Of a stretch of DNA of 64,000 nt, positions 9,739 through 19,032 are shown in pieces (position 1 is the first letter of the stretch; the number at the start of each line of letters is the position of its first letter). Location: assembly GCA_015272325.1 (NCBI GenBank), contig JACYLU010000028.1:186001-250000 (forward strand), in the 5' to 3' direction. The notes under the pieces are model-generated. The model was not told the origin of the DNA and did not search any database. It was given only the letters and a program-made list of their open reading frames with translations. A program made the position numbers and the translations under genes. Source of the DNA: Synechococcales cyanobacterium C42_A2020_086. Its GTDB lineage: Bacteria; Cyanobacteriota; Cyanobacteriia; Elainellales; Elainellaceae.

Positions 9739-10167
9739 ATGCGATTTAAACAGCAGCGATCCCACACCGATATGCCAGATGTCAATCTGGTACCTATGAT
9801 GGATGTGTTGATGACCGTCCTGACCTTTTTCATTATTGTGTCAATGACGTTAACTGGGCAGCGGCTGCTGAATGTGAATCTGCCGCAAACCGACGGCACC
9901 GGCGCTGAAGCAGACAAAGCCAACCGCGCTTCGCTAACGATTGGGTTGAATAGTGATGGTCAACTGTTATTTGAAGATCGGGTGATTACCTCGAATGAAC
10001 TGGCAGAAATGATGGTCAGCTTTCTCACTGAATATCCCGATGGAGTGGTGCTGCTCAAAGCCGATCGCGACCTGAACTACAGCCAAGTTGCCGAGTTGCT
10101 CAGAACCATGCGCAACATTGGCGGCAGTCGAGTGTCGTTAGCCATCGAGCGAGAGGCTGGCTCCTAG
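9739..10167 (+). CDS. ExbD/TolR-family biopolymer transport protein
   Basis: A 142-residue protein with a short cytoplasmic N-terminus, one membrane helix (about residues 18-40) and a periplasmic domain ending in a DRDLNYSQVAELLRTMR-like helix typical of ExbD/TolR. The VNLVPMMDVLMTVLTFF segment has the conserved aspartate (in PMMD) that in ExbD conducts protons. The ATG at 9739 is preferred over the upstream TTG because it places the charged N-terminus directly before the helix as in the family. ExbD normally works with an ExbB partner; none lies next to it, so its partner must be encoded elsewhere. Confidence 0.85.
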   Translation: MRFKQQRSHTDMPDVNLVPMMDVLMTVLTFFIIVSMTLTGQRLLNVNLPQTDGTGAEADKANRASLTIGLNSDGQLLFEDRVITSNELAEMMVSFLTEYPDGVVLLKADRDLNYSQVAELLRTMRNIGGSRVSLAIEREAGS

Positions 10168-10427
10168 CGTTCCTACTGGCTATTAGCATACTGCTTTGCC
10201 TGAAGGTCAGCCATGGTCATGAAAGTCTGATGAAAGTCTTACGGTTGGAGTAGGTCTCCTATCGCCGAAAACGCTAGATTAGAGCTAAATTATCTAAGGC
10301 TGGGTCTTGTTTGGCGCTGTTGCAGCAATCTTGGAAAGGGAATGGTGCAGCGTTTCTTGGACCAATTCACGGCAGAGGCGAACCCCCTCTCCCATTCACT
10401 CGATCTCGTCTGAATAGATACGGCGGC

Positions 10428-11120
10428 ATGAGCACTAATGTTTCTCTATGTGACCTAATGCATCTTCCGGTCAGTTTTGCCTTAGTGACTGCTGCTTTCC
10501 ATCTGTTGTCTGCGGCTGCTCTGGCTGTTCCGCCTGGTTTCCCAGAGCCGACCCAACCGCCATTGAACACTCCCGATGGGAGTTCTCTTTCTGAATCTGC
10601 GACTGCCCGCATTACAGCGACCGCCTCTGATGCTTGGCTGCCCTACTTGAACCCGCTGCAGGTGGGTGCCGTTCCCGAACTGCCGCCTCTTGGTCGACCA
10701 GAACGCTTCCTGCCGATGCCCAACGCTGGTTTGCAAACGCGGCTTGTGATTCGGCTGAGCGATCGCCGGGTCTATGTTTACCAGGGCAATGAAGTCTACA
10801 CTAGCTTTCCAGTTGCTATTGGCCGGCGAGGGTGGGAAACGCCGACAGGGCGACATACCGTGATCCAGATGCAGCAAAATCCGGTCTGGCAGCATCCTTT
10901 CACTGGCGAACTGGTGCCACCGGGGGCTGATAATCCTTTGGGGGCGCGTTGGATTGGATTCTGGACCGATGGAACCAACTATGTGGGGTTGCATGGTACT
11001 CCCAATGAAGCCTCGGTTGGACAGTCTGTATCTCACGGTTGTGTACGGATGTACAACCGGGACGTGATTCGTCTGTTTGAATTAGTGCAGATTGGAACCC
11101 CTGTAGAGGTTGTTCCCTAG
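10428..11120 (+). CDS. L,D-transpeptidase, YkuD family, exported
   Basis: A YkuD-fold enzyme that cross-links or remodels peptidoglycan stem peptides through a cysteine. The catalytic HGTP...SHGCVRM signature is near the C-terminus (Cys in SHGC). The start is placed at the ATG at 10428 because it is followed by a hydrophobic, Ala-rich signal peptide ending near ALA-VPP; the longer frame adds 39 residues of unlike composition. A Pro-rich spacer (about residues 30-90) joins the signal peptide to the catalytic domain. The protein is expected in the periplasm. Confidence 0.88.
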   Translation: MSTNVSLCDLMHLPVSFALVTAAFHLLSAAALAVPPGFPEPTQPPLNTPDGSSLSESATARITATASDAWLPYLNPLQVGAVPELPPLGRPERFLPMPNAGLQTRLVIRLSDRRVYVYQGNEVYTSFPVAIGRRGWETPTGRHTVIQMQQNPVWQHPFTGELVPPGADNPLGARWIGFWTDGTNYVGLHGTPNEASVGQSVSHGCVRMYNRDVIRLFELVQIGTPVEVVP

Positions 11121-11404
11121 CGGCCGGGGTGCATCGTCGCAAGAGTGTGCTGCTCTACCTGCTTCTCTGTATCCTGAGGGCAGTGAGTAGAGAGGCAATA
11201 TCAGTTAGCGCGATCACAAAAAGATCGAAGAATGAAAGAAAAATAGCAAAGCAACACGAAAAAGTGACTAACATGTCATGCATATCTGTATGTACTACCT
11301 ACTGGGTGCAACGACGAATTAAAAGACTGCCGAATTTGCCATAGCCAGTCAAGAATAAGCTGAATAGCAAAACTGCAATAAAACAGAAATGACATGGAGG
11401 GGTT

Positions 11405-11986
11405 ATGGATAGAACAGTAATGTGGATGCAGTGGAATAATCTGGGAATGGAACAATTACATATTGAAAACACACCGCAAGGCATGGCAGCCGATGGGGTG
11501 GTCGTAGGAGTAAAGGATGGTAATCCCTTTCGAGCACGCTACCAAATTGATACCGATAAAACCTGGAAAGTTCGAGAGCTAAGTGTTGAACTACTCAATA
11601 CGGGTGGAAAGCGGTTAGAACTTCAGTCTGATGGTAATGGCAGTTGGCGTGATGGGCAGGAAACCCCCGTTACCGCATTATCCGGATGCCTGGATGTTGA
11701 TCTATCCGCGACGCCATTTACCAATACCTTGGCGATTCGGCGACTAGGACTGAAGCCGGGTGAAACGGTCGAGCTAACGGTGACTTATATTGCTGTACCA
11801 GAAATGGAAATCCGCGCAGTACCGCAACGATATACCTGCCTAGAATTGAACTCTCATGGGGGCATCTATCGCTACGAAGGCTTGTCTAGAAACTTCGTAG
11901 CTGAGTTGCTGGTTGATCGCGATGGTCTGGTGATTGAATATCCCAAAACCTTCCGGCGGATTTGGTCGGTTGAAGAACCGTCCTAA
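11405..11986 (+). CDS. Putative glycolipid-binding family protein
   Basis: A 193-residue protein with no signal peptide or membrane segment. The layout (N-terminal W..LGMEQLHI, a GVVVGVKDGNPFRARYQI strand pair, a WKVRELSVEL strand and a C-terminal TYIAVPEM...YTCLE segment) resembles the putative glycolipid-binding family (formerly DUF1089). The family name rests on structure, and the ligand is not known. A strong GGAGGGG ribosome-binding site stands directly before the ATG. It is a single gene with spacers on both sides. Confidence 0.65.
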   Translation: MDRTVMWMQWNNLGMEQLHIENTPQGMAADGVVVGVKDGNPFRARYQIDTDKTWKVRELSVELLNTGGKRLELQSDGNGSWRDGQETPVTALSGCLDVDLSATPFTNTLAIRRLGLKPGETVELTVTYIAVPEMEIRAVPQRYTCLELNSHGGIYRYEGLSRNFVAELLVDRDGLVIEYPKTFRRIWSVEEPS

Positions 11987-12057
11987 GGATCTTGGTGCCT
12001 CGACTGCACTGCCAATAAAGTTACCGACCTTTCGTCTCCCTACCTTCTTGTCTTCCT

Positions 12058-13110
12058 ATGTTGCCGATTAACCCCGAACAGTTTGCAAGTGACAATTACT
12101 CGGGCATGTGCCCCGAGGTTGTAGACTACATGCTGCAAGCCAATGCTGGTAGTGCTCCCGCCTACGGAGAAGACCTCTGGACGCAGAAGGCTACGGACGG
12201 CTTTCGCGAGCTGTTTGAAACGGATTGCGAGGTGTTTTTTGTCTTCAACGGTACGGCTGCCAATGCTCTGTCGTTGGCGGCCCTGTGCCAGTCTTATCAC
12301 AGTGTGATCTGTCATGAAACGGCCCATGTGGAAACGGACGAGTGCGGCGCGCCAGAATTTGCCTCCAATGGTTCCAAATTGCTTTTGGGCAAAGGGCCAC
12401 AAGGGAAGTTAACTCCTGCTGCCATTGAAAGTATTGTGCAGCGGCGTAACGATGTTCACTACCCAAAACCAAAGGTGATTAGCCTCACTCAAGCTACAGA
12501 ACTCGGTACACTCTACCAAGTTGACGAGCTGCTGGCCATTCGGGAGGTGGCACAGCGTCACAATTTACGAATTCACATGGATGGTGCCCGCTTTGCCAAT
12601 GCAGTGGCGGCAATGGGCTGCTCTCCGGCAGAGCTAACCTGGAAATGCGGCGTCGATGTGCTCTGCTTCTGCGGGACCAAAAACGGCATGGCGGTCGGGG
12701 AAGCGATTTTGTTTTTCAACAAAGCCCTAGCGGAGGATTTTGAGTATCGCTGTAAACAAGCAGGGCAGCTTGCCTCCAAAATGCGATTCATCTCGGCTCC
12801 TTGGTTGGGCCTGCTAGAAACAGGAGCCTGGCTGAAAAATGCCCAGCATGCCAACCGCTGTGCTGCCTATCTGGAATCACAGCTTTTGCAGATAGATGGG
12901 GTGCAGATTCTGTTTCCGCGAGAAGCAAATGCGGTGTTTGTGAAGTTGCCGGAACCTGCCATCGAGTATTTGCGATCCCAGAACTGGCAGTTCTATACAT
13001 TTATTGGTTCAGACGGTGTGCGGTTCATGTGCTCATGGGCGACCACACAAGCGCGCATCGATGAACTGGTACGGGATATTCGGGTAGGAGTGGCAGCAGC
13101 CTCCCCCTGA
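12058..13110 (+). CDS. ltaE: Low-specificity L-threonine aldolase, PLP-dependent
   Basis: A 350-residue fold-type I PLP enzyme that cleaves threonine or allo-threonine to glycine and acetaldehyde. The N-terminal FASDNYSGMCPEV segment, the VFNGTAANAL phosphate-binding region, the HMDGARFANAV stretch that holds the PLP ring aspartate, and the Schiff-base lysine in CGTKNG fit the beta-eliminating lyase/threonine aldolase family. The length is usual. It stands alone about 70 bases after the previous gene. A distinction from related beta-eliminating lyases rests on overall pattern only. Confidence 0.85.
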   Translation: MLPINPEQFASDNYSGMCPEVVDYMLQANAGSAPAYGEDLWTQKATDGFRELFETDCEVFFVFNGTAANALSLAALCQSYHSVICHETAHVETDECGAPEFASNGSKLLLGKGPQGKLTPAAIESIVQRRNDVHYPKPKVISLTQATELGTLYQVDELLAIREVAQRHNLRIHMDGARFANAVAAMGCSPAELTWKCGVDVLCFCGTKNGMAVGEAILFFNKALAEDFEYRCKQAGQLASKMRFISAPWLGLLETGAWLKNAQHANRCAAYLESQLLQIDGVQILFPREANAVFVKLPEPAIEYLRSQNWQFYTFIGSDGVRFMCSWATTQARIDELVRDIRVGVAAASP

Positions 13111-13293
13111 TCGGTTTAAGCTGTTGATTTTTGCTGCTGCAGCAAACTGTCAGCAAAGGATTAGGTTCATCAGAGTTCGGTAAGCTGGTCTGCAAAGGTA
13201 GTGAACTCCACTACTGGAACCTAGGATAAGATTCGGTACGATTGAACAGTAAAGTAATCTACAAGCAATCTACAACACCGAACGGGGGTAATC

Positions 13294-13635
13294 ATGCAAA
13301 GTGCCTACGACTCCGACAAACGCAAGCTGCTATCCGCGCTCTGCCACGGGTCTATTTTTTTCAGCGCGTTGTTGGTGTCGGTTGCAGTTCCCATTGCCAT
13401 TTGGTTTGTTTCGGAAGATCCAGTCGTTAAAGACAACGCCAAGGAGGCACTCAACTTTCACCTCAATGTGTGGTTATACGGGCTGCTGCTGGTGCCATTA
13501 TCGTTTATTACCTTTGGGCTAGCTGGCGGCATTTGGTGGTTGGTTCACTGGGGTCTGACAATCTGGGCAGTGTATCAATGTTTGACTACCCCGGAGCGGC
13601 CTGTGCGCTATCCCTTCATCTTCCGGCCGCTTTAG
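13294..13635 (+). CDS. DUF4870 (Tic20-like) small membrane protein
   Basis: A 113-residue protein with three to four hydrophobic segments. The KRKLLSALCHGSIFF start, the DNAKEALNFHLNVWLY stretch and the C-terminal YPFIFRPL are the conserved pattern of the DUF4870 family, distantly related to the plastid import protein Tic20. The biochemical role is not known. An inverted repeat that could act as a terminator follows 48 bases after the stop. Confidence 0.8.
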   Translation: MQSAYDSDKRKLLSALCHGSIFFSALLVSVAVPIAIWFVSEDPVVKDNAKEALNFHLNVWLYGLLLVPLSFITFGLAGGIWWLVHWGLTIWAVYQCLTTPERPVRYPFIFRPL

Positions 13636-13682
13636 ACTCCCCGGATCAGATAAAGATAGGTAAAACGTAGCAAAGGAAAAAG

Positions 13683-13711
13683 CCGCAGCTCCAAATTCAC
13701 TGGGTCTGCGG
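13683..13711 (+). terminator. Hairpin after the DUF4870 gene
   Basis: CCGCAG at 13683-13688 pairs with CTGCGG at 13706-13711, and the flanking A-rich and TTT bases extend the symmetry. The T-run is short, so intrinsic termination is only plausible. Confidence 0.35.
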
Positions 13712-13992
13712 TTTATGATGTGGATCTACCCAATCGCTTGCCAGTTCCAGAAAGCACCCTGAAAAACTGCTGGATCCTGGCAAGAAGTCTACTGTTTGAT
13801 TAAAACCGTGACAGCTGCAACGGCAATCAGCATCTCATCATTTTTATCGTTGAGTGATGTTCACACCGTGTATTCACTGGGTATTCACTCAGGCATATTG
13901 ACTCATGATCAATTGCGCTTGATCGGGCTTGATGGCGCTGGTCATGTTCAATCACACACCGTAGCTCTTGCGCTGCCACTCGTTGAATTCGG

Positions 13993-15039
13993 TTAAGCAA
14001 CGATCCGAAAATCAGATGCAGTGAGAGCGGGGGCGGTCGTTAGGGCGTTGTTGTCACTGTCAATCGTGGCAAACTGTCCTCCCTGCCCAAAGCCAGCTGC
14101 AGAACCATTGGCATTGAAGAACACTCTGCCATTGGTTCGGTTATAAACAATCCGCTTGCTGCTGGTGCTGGCAGCGGCATCATCGTTGACGAAGGCAATA
14201 TCTGAGAGGCTGATGTTGCCAAAGGTGGTTTTGTCCAGCACGATCTTGTCGGTGCCGCGGACAAAGTCTGTCACCCGATCGATACCCAGATCCGCCGCGT
14301 TGAAGTCTCGACCCGAATCGAAGCGGAAGAAGTCTCGACCGCTACCTCCGGTCAGCGTATCATTACCGGCACCACCGTTGAGCCGATCGTTGCCTGTGCC
14401 GCCATCGAGGATATCGGTGCCGCCCCGGCCAATCAGCGTATCGTTGCCGCCATTGCCGGTCAGGGTGTCATTGCCGTCACCTCCAACCAAACGGTTGGCG
14501 TTGTCATCCCCAACTAGGGTGTTGCTCGATGCCACGGGGGTGGGCGTGGGGGCTGGCGTGGGGATGGGTCCAGCACTAGGAGCGGGAGCGGGTGTAGGAA
14601 TGGCGCTATTGGGGTTGAGATCGCCACTGCCGAAAAGCTGCGTCCAGTAGGTATTGTAATTGACGCGACCGGTGTCATTCGCGAGATAGTAGTAGCCGAC
14701 GCCAAGCTCGGTGTAGTTAGCGTTGAGCATGTTGGCGCGGTGACCAGGGCTGTCGATCCACCCCTGCACTACAGTTTCAGGAGTTTGGTATCCTGCTGCG
14801 ATGTTTTCTCCCATGGATCGAGCTTCATAGCCTACAAGCTTCGCTCGATCCCACGGTTGAGAACCGTTTTTGCCAGTGTGGCTAAAGTAGTCTTGCAGCG
14901 CCATGTCCTGAGAGTGGGCGTCAGCTGCTGCATTCAGTTCCGCATTTAACTTCAGCGGTGCTAGTCCATTCTGAGCGCGAAACCCATTGGTCAGTTCCAG
15001 CACGCGGTTGACAAATGCAGTGTTCGTTGCCACAGTCAT
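13993..15039 (-). CDS. CAP/SCP-domain protein with RTX calcium-binding repeats
   Basis: A 348-residue protein with two parts. Residues about 8-135 form a CAP (SCP/PR-1) domain with the [15 protein letters not shown] and GENIAAGY motifs. A Pro/Ala/Thr linker (about 145-170) joins it to RTX nonapeptide repeats of the GGxGNDxL type (about 172-232), and a beta-rich C-terminal region ends the protein. There is no N-terminal signal peptide; RTX repeats and an uncleaved C-terminal signal are the usual mark of type I (ABC) secretion, so it is probably extracellular and binds Ca2+. No secretion genes lie nearby. The substrate or partner of the CAP domain is unknown. Confidence 0.88.
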   Translation of the reverse strand: MTVATNTAFVNRVLELTNGFRAQNGLAPLKLNAELNAAADAHSQDMALQDYFSHTGKNGSQPWDRAKLVGYEARSMGENIAAGYQTPETVVQGWIDSPGHRANMLNANYTELGVGYYYLANDTGRVNYNTYWTQLFGSGDLNPNSAIPTPAPAPSAGPIPTPAPTPTPVASSNTLVGDDNANRLVGGDGNDTLTGNGGNDTLIGRGGTDILDGGTGNDRLNGGAGNDTLTGGSGRDFFRFDSGRDFNAADLGIDRVTDFVRGTDKIVLDKTTFGNISLSDIAFVNDDAAASTSSKRIVYNRTNGRVFFNANGSAAGFGQGGQFATIDSDNNALTTAPALTASDFRIVA

Positions 15040-15293
15040 TGCTCCTTAAACTTGATTGCAACTAGATTCGGTAGGCTTGGACGCACCACAATGAGGGGTG
15101 ATCCATCCCCTGATCTCGAAGCCGCTGAATAATGGTTAATTCATGCAGGCGGGTGTAGTAGGTACCGCTCTAGCCACAGTGAATCGGCAACAATCCTGCT
15201 TCCGTTAACAGCTCGATAGACGATCTGAGTCTCTAAAGAAGCGTCAAGTGCAGACATCAGAAGCACAGGAACACAATCGAAGTAATTCAGAAT

Positions 15294-15566
15294 TCAGACA
15301 CAGTTAATAAGAGTACGCTGTTCTGGGAACATTCGCTCAAGTTTCTCGGCTGGGGAGGGGGCTAAGGAGGAAGCTGCCAAGAGAATAGAATCCAGATCAT
15401 TGGCATGCAGATGCTGGGCCTCTGCCAAAAAACGGAACATCCCTGTATTTTGGACTTCACTCGCACGAGAACAGTCGCCGTACGACAGTTCCAGAGATGA
15501 CGGAAGGCAGCTAGCAAAGTTTCCATTGAGAACCAGGCAGTTTGGGAACGCTGATCTGCCTTTTAG
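15294..15566 (-). pseudogene. Possible relic of an unidentified gene
   Basis: About 90 codons are open on the minus strand, ending at a TGA at 15294-15296, with no start codon near the upstream stop. The second half translates to a plausible helical segment (for example FRFLAEAQHLHANDLDSILL) followed by AEKLERMFPEQ. Composition looks coding, but no family was recognised and no ribosome-binding site is seen. It may be a truncated gene end or chance. Confidence 0.25.
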
Positions 15567-15980
15567 TTAAGCGGTTCACTAGGAGCTTTGGGCTGAGGGG
15601 GCACACCCCATCAACGATATTTGCTGGTTGATGCTAATCAAGACAGTGCAGAATTAAGCTGTCTGCTCCACCAATGGCGAATTCGCGATTCGTTCAGGGA
15701 GGGTTAGATCGGTTTGGATTGAATCATTGATGAAAACCAATGTAAACCATCCGCCGAAGTGAAAACGGCTGAATCGCATTGTGATCTAGCCGAGAGACAC
15801 ACCTTAAAACGTAACACTACTCTACAGTACTGGATGGAAGATATTTTTCCGGACGGATTTGTTGCTGATTAGTAGATGCAATCGTTATCAATCTCGGCTT
15901 TGCGATTTGCAATCAGCTCAAGAATCCCGAGAATCTACTGTAGTCATCCGGACCTTCTGCCCTTCTGGAGAGGGTATGGG

Positions 15981-16009
15981 TTGAAATGCGGGTTCGAGCT
16001 GCATTTCAA
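15981..16009. promoter_or_regulatory. Perfect 9-bp inverted repeat upstream of frmA
   Basis: TTGAAATGC at 15981-15989 is the exact reverse complement of GCATTTCAA at 16001-16009, with an 11-base loop. It ends 86 bases before the frmA start. There is no T-run after it, so an operator or leader structure is more likely than a terminator. Confidence 0.4.
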
Positions 16010-16041
16010 AAGGCGACTGCCCGTTTAGAAGCAACTCGTAG

Positions 16042-17205
<1,164 letters not shown>

Positions 17206-17231
17206 GTGCATTGCAGAGGGTTGGCGACTTC

Positions 17232-17261
17232 TCCTACAGTTCATCTTCCTACAGTTCATCT
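17232..17261. repeat. 15-bp tandem duplication
   Basis: TCCTACAGTTCATCT is present twice in perfect tandem in the short convergent spacer between frmA and the ParB-like gene. Confidence 0.95.
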
Positions 17262-17276
17262 ACAGTGTTTTTACAT

Positions 17277-17918
17277 CTACAGCGTTTCTACTAAATCGAT
17301 CATTTTCTCGTAGGTCAAGCCTTTGACGCGCAGCACGACTTCCTTGAGAAAGCGAAAAGGCTTTCGCTGCCGCTCCTGCTCGATCAGCTCTACGACTTTC
17401 TCGACGTTGCGGCTGGTCATCCCAATGCGCTTGAGGCGATGCAGCAGATAGTCAGACTCGGCATGGTTAAACCAGTCTAGCAAGGCATGGGTGGAATAGA
17501 GCTGTGCCCTTAGCACCTCGATTTGCTGTTTCAAGTCTTGGATAGCAGGGGGATAGGCATCAGAATAATCCCCTGTGGCTCCTGCTGGAGCTGGAGTCGA
17601 GATTCGGCTGCCGCGAAATAGCTCGATTTGCTGCTGGATAATTGCCCGATCGCCGGGTTCAATGATAAAGGCAGCAATCGCATCACCGCAGCGATGATCC
17701 ATCTGGTACGCCGTTGCCACGGCATAGTATTCAAAATTGCCATGCAGCACCACATAGGAATTGAGGTCGTCTTCGCGGCAAATCACGATTGGGTTGATCA
17801 GCCCGTCTGCCTCTAGAACCAACCGAGCGGCCGCTTCTAGGTCGGTCGCGGAGAAGTTCCAGCGGGATACAGTGGGTCGAATTTTGCTGAGCGTCACAAA
17901 CGATGTCGCGAGTTTCAT
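17277..17918 (-). CDS. ParB/Srx-like N-terminal domain protein, cyanobacterial hypothetical
   Basis: A 213-residue protein. The first about 100 residues (LSKIRPTVSRWNF, then LEADGLINPIVICRE and a VVLHGNFEYYAVATA strand-helix) resemble the ParB-like nuclease/CTPase fold, in which GLINP matches the usual 'G-L-hydrophobic-x-P' turn. The rest is helical and Glu/Arg-rich and does not look like the ParB DNA-binding region. An AAGGAG ribosome-binding site supports the ATG. No parA or parS site was seen, so a chromosome-partition role is not supported; the function is unknown. Confidence 0.6.
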   Translation of the reverse strand: MKLATSFVTLSKIRPTVSRWNFSATDLEAAARLVLEADGLINPIVICREDDLNSYVVLHGNFEYYAVATAYQMDHRCGDAIAAFIIEPGDRAIIQQQIELFRGSRISTPAPAGATGDYSDAYPPAIQDLKQQIEVLRAQLYSTHALLDWFNHAESDYLLHRLKRIGMTSRNVEKVVELIEQERQRKPFRFLKEVVLRVKGLTYEKMIDLVETL

Positions 17919-17964
17919 GCAGCGGCTCCTTACCCCTAGCTTTCCCTCCCTTCTAGGGTAGTCT

Positions 17965-18798
17965 CTAGGGTAGCCAAGGATATTGGCGAAAGTCGGGTTT
18001 CCGCTTGTCGAGGAAGGCCTGTTTGCCCTCGGCTCCTTCAGCGGTCATGTAGTAGAGCAACGTGGCGTTTCCGGCTAGCTCTTGCAGCCCCGCTTGCCCG
18101 TCGCAGTCGGCATTGAAGGCTGCCTTCAGACAACGAATTGCAATCGGGCTTTTCTCCAAAATCTCTTGGGCCCACTGAATACCTTCGGTTTCGAGCTGCT
18201 CCACGGGCACCACACAGTTAACTAGCCCCATCTCGAGTGCCTGCTGAGCGCTGTACTGGCGGCAAAGAAACCAAATTTCCCGCGCTTTCTTTTGCCCGAC
18301 AATCCGCGCTAGATAGCTGGCCCCAAAGCCACCGTCAAAGCTGCCAACCTTGGGTCCAGTTTGCCCAAACACAGCATTTTCAGCGGCAATGGTGAGATCG
18401 CAAATGAGGTGTAGCACATGCCCGCCGCCAATGGCATAGCCTGCCACAAGAGCGATCACCACCTTAGGCATCGAGCGAATTAACCGCTGCAAATCGAGCA
18501 CATTGAGTCGGGGTACGCCATCTTCACCGACATAGCCTGCTTCCCCCCGTACGCTTTGATCGCCTCCCGAGCAAAAGGCATATTTGCCATCCGTGTGGGG
18601 ACCCGCTCCAGTGAACAGCACCACGCCTATGCGCGTATCTTCGCGGGCATTGCTGAAAGCATCATACAGTTCAAATACCGTTTTGGGGCGAAAGGCATTA
18701 CGCTTCTGGGGGCGGTTGATGGTAATTTTGGCTATTCCATCTGCTTTGTGGTAGAGAATATCTTCGTAGACTTTGGCAACGTGCCATTCAACCGACAT
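17965..18798 (-). CDS. menB: 1,4-dihydroxy-2-naphthoyl-CoA synthase MenB
   Basis: Crotonase-fold enzyme that closes the ring of o-succinylbenzoyl-CoA; in cyanobacteria it makes phylloquinone, the secondary electron acceptor of photosystem I. The 277-residue length, the N-terminal [14 protein letters not shown], the [11 protein letters not shown] loop and the [12 protein letters not shown] oxyanion-hole region are diagnostic, as is the C-terminal [13 protein letters not shown]. It lies 46 bases upstream of the ParB-like gene on the same strand, so both could be co-transcribed. Confidence 0.95.
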   Translation of the reverse strand: MSVEWHVAKVYEDILYHKADGIAKITINRPQKRNAFRPKTVFELYDAFSNAREDTRIGVVLFTGAGPHTDGKYAFCSGGDQSVRGEAGYVGEDGVPRLNVLDLQRLIRSMPKVVIALVAGYAIGGGHVLHLICDLTIAAENAVFGQTGPKVGSFDGGFGASYLARIVGQKKAREIWFLCRQYSAQQALEMGLVNCVVPVEQLETEGIQWAQEILEKSPIAIRCLKAAFNADCDGQAGLQELAGNATLLYYMTAEGAEGKQAFLDKRKPDFRQYPWLP

Positions 18799-18929
18799 GG
18801 GTCACTCGGGCGGGGTATCCGCAGATCACACAACGTTACTACCCTACTACCCTACACCGGAAGCGAACCCCTGGCCTACTCAGCCATCGAAAGGTTCGGG
18901 CCGATGTTCTGGGTGTTAATCCCTGTCAG

Positions 18930-18957
18930 GAAATGGGCATTTTGAAATGGGCATTTT
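18930..18957. repeat. 14-bp tandem duplication
   Basis: GAAATGGGCATTTT is present twice in perfect tandem in the divergent spacer between menB and the permease-kinase gene. Confidence 0.95.
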
Positions 18958-19032
18958 ACAGAGACTTCCTCAAGACTATAGAAACACCAAAAGTCATTAA
19001 TAAAATCATTAAACGGAATCAACTGGGTTGCC

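Noticed and set aside
13796-13996. 66-residue frame before the CAP-RTX gene
   Set aside because: It begins at a poor alternative start and overlaps a spacer with near-repeats of GTATTCACT; nothing supports translation.
15989-16003. GGTTCGAGC resembling a tRNA T-loop before frmA
   Set aside because: No acceptor stem, anticodon arm or CCA-like end could be folded around it; the bases are the loop of a simple hairpin.
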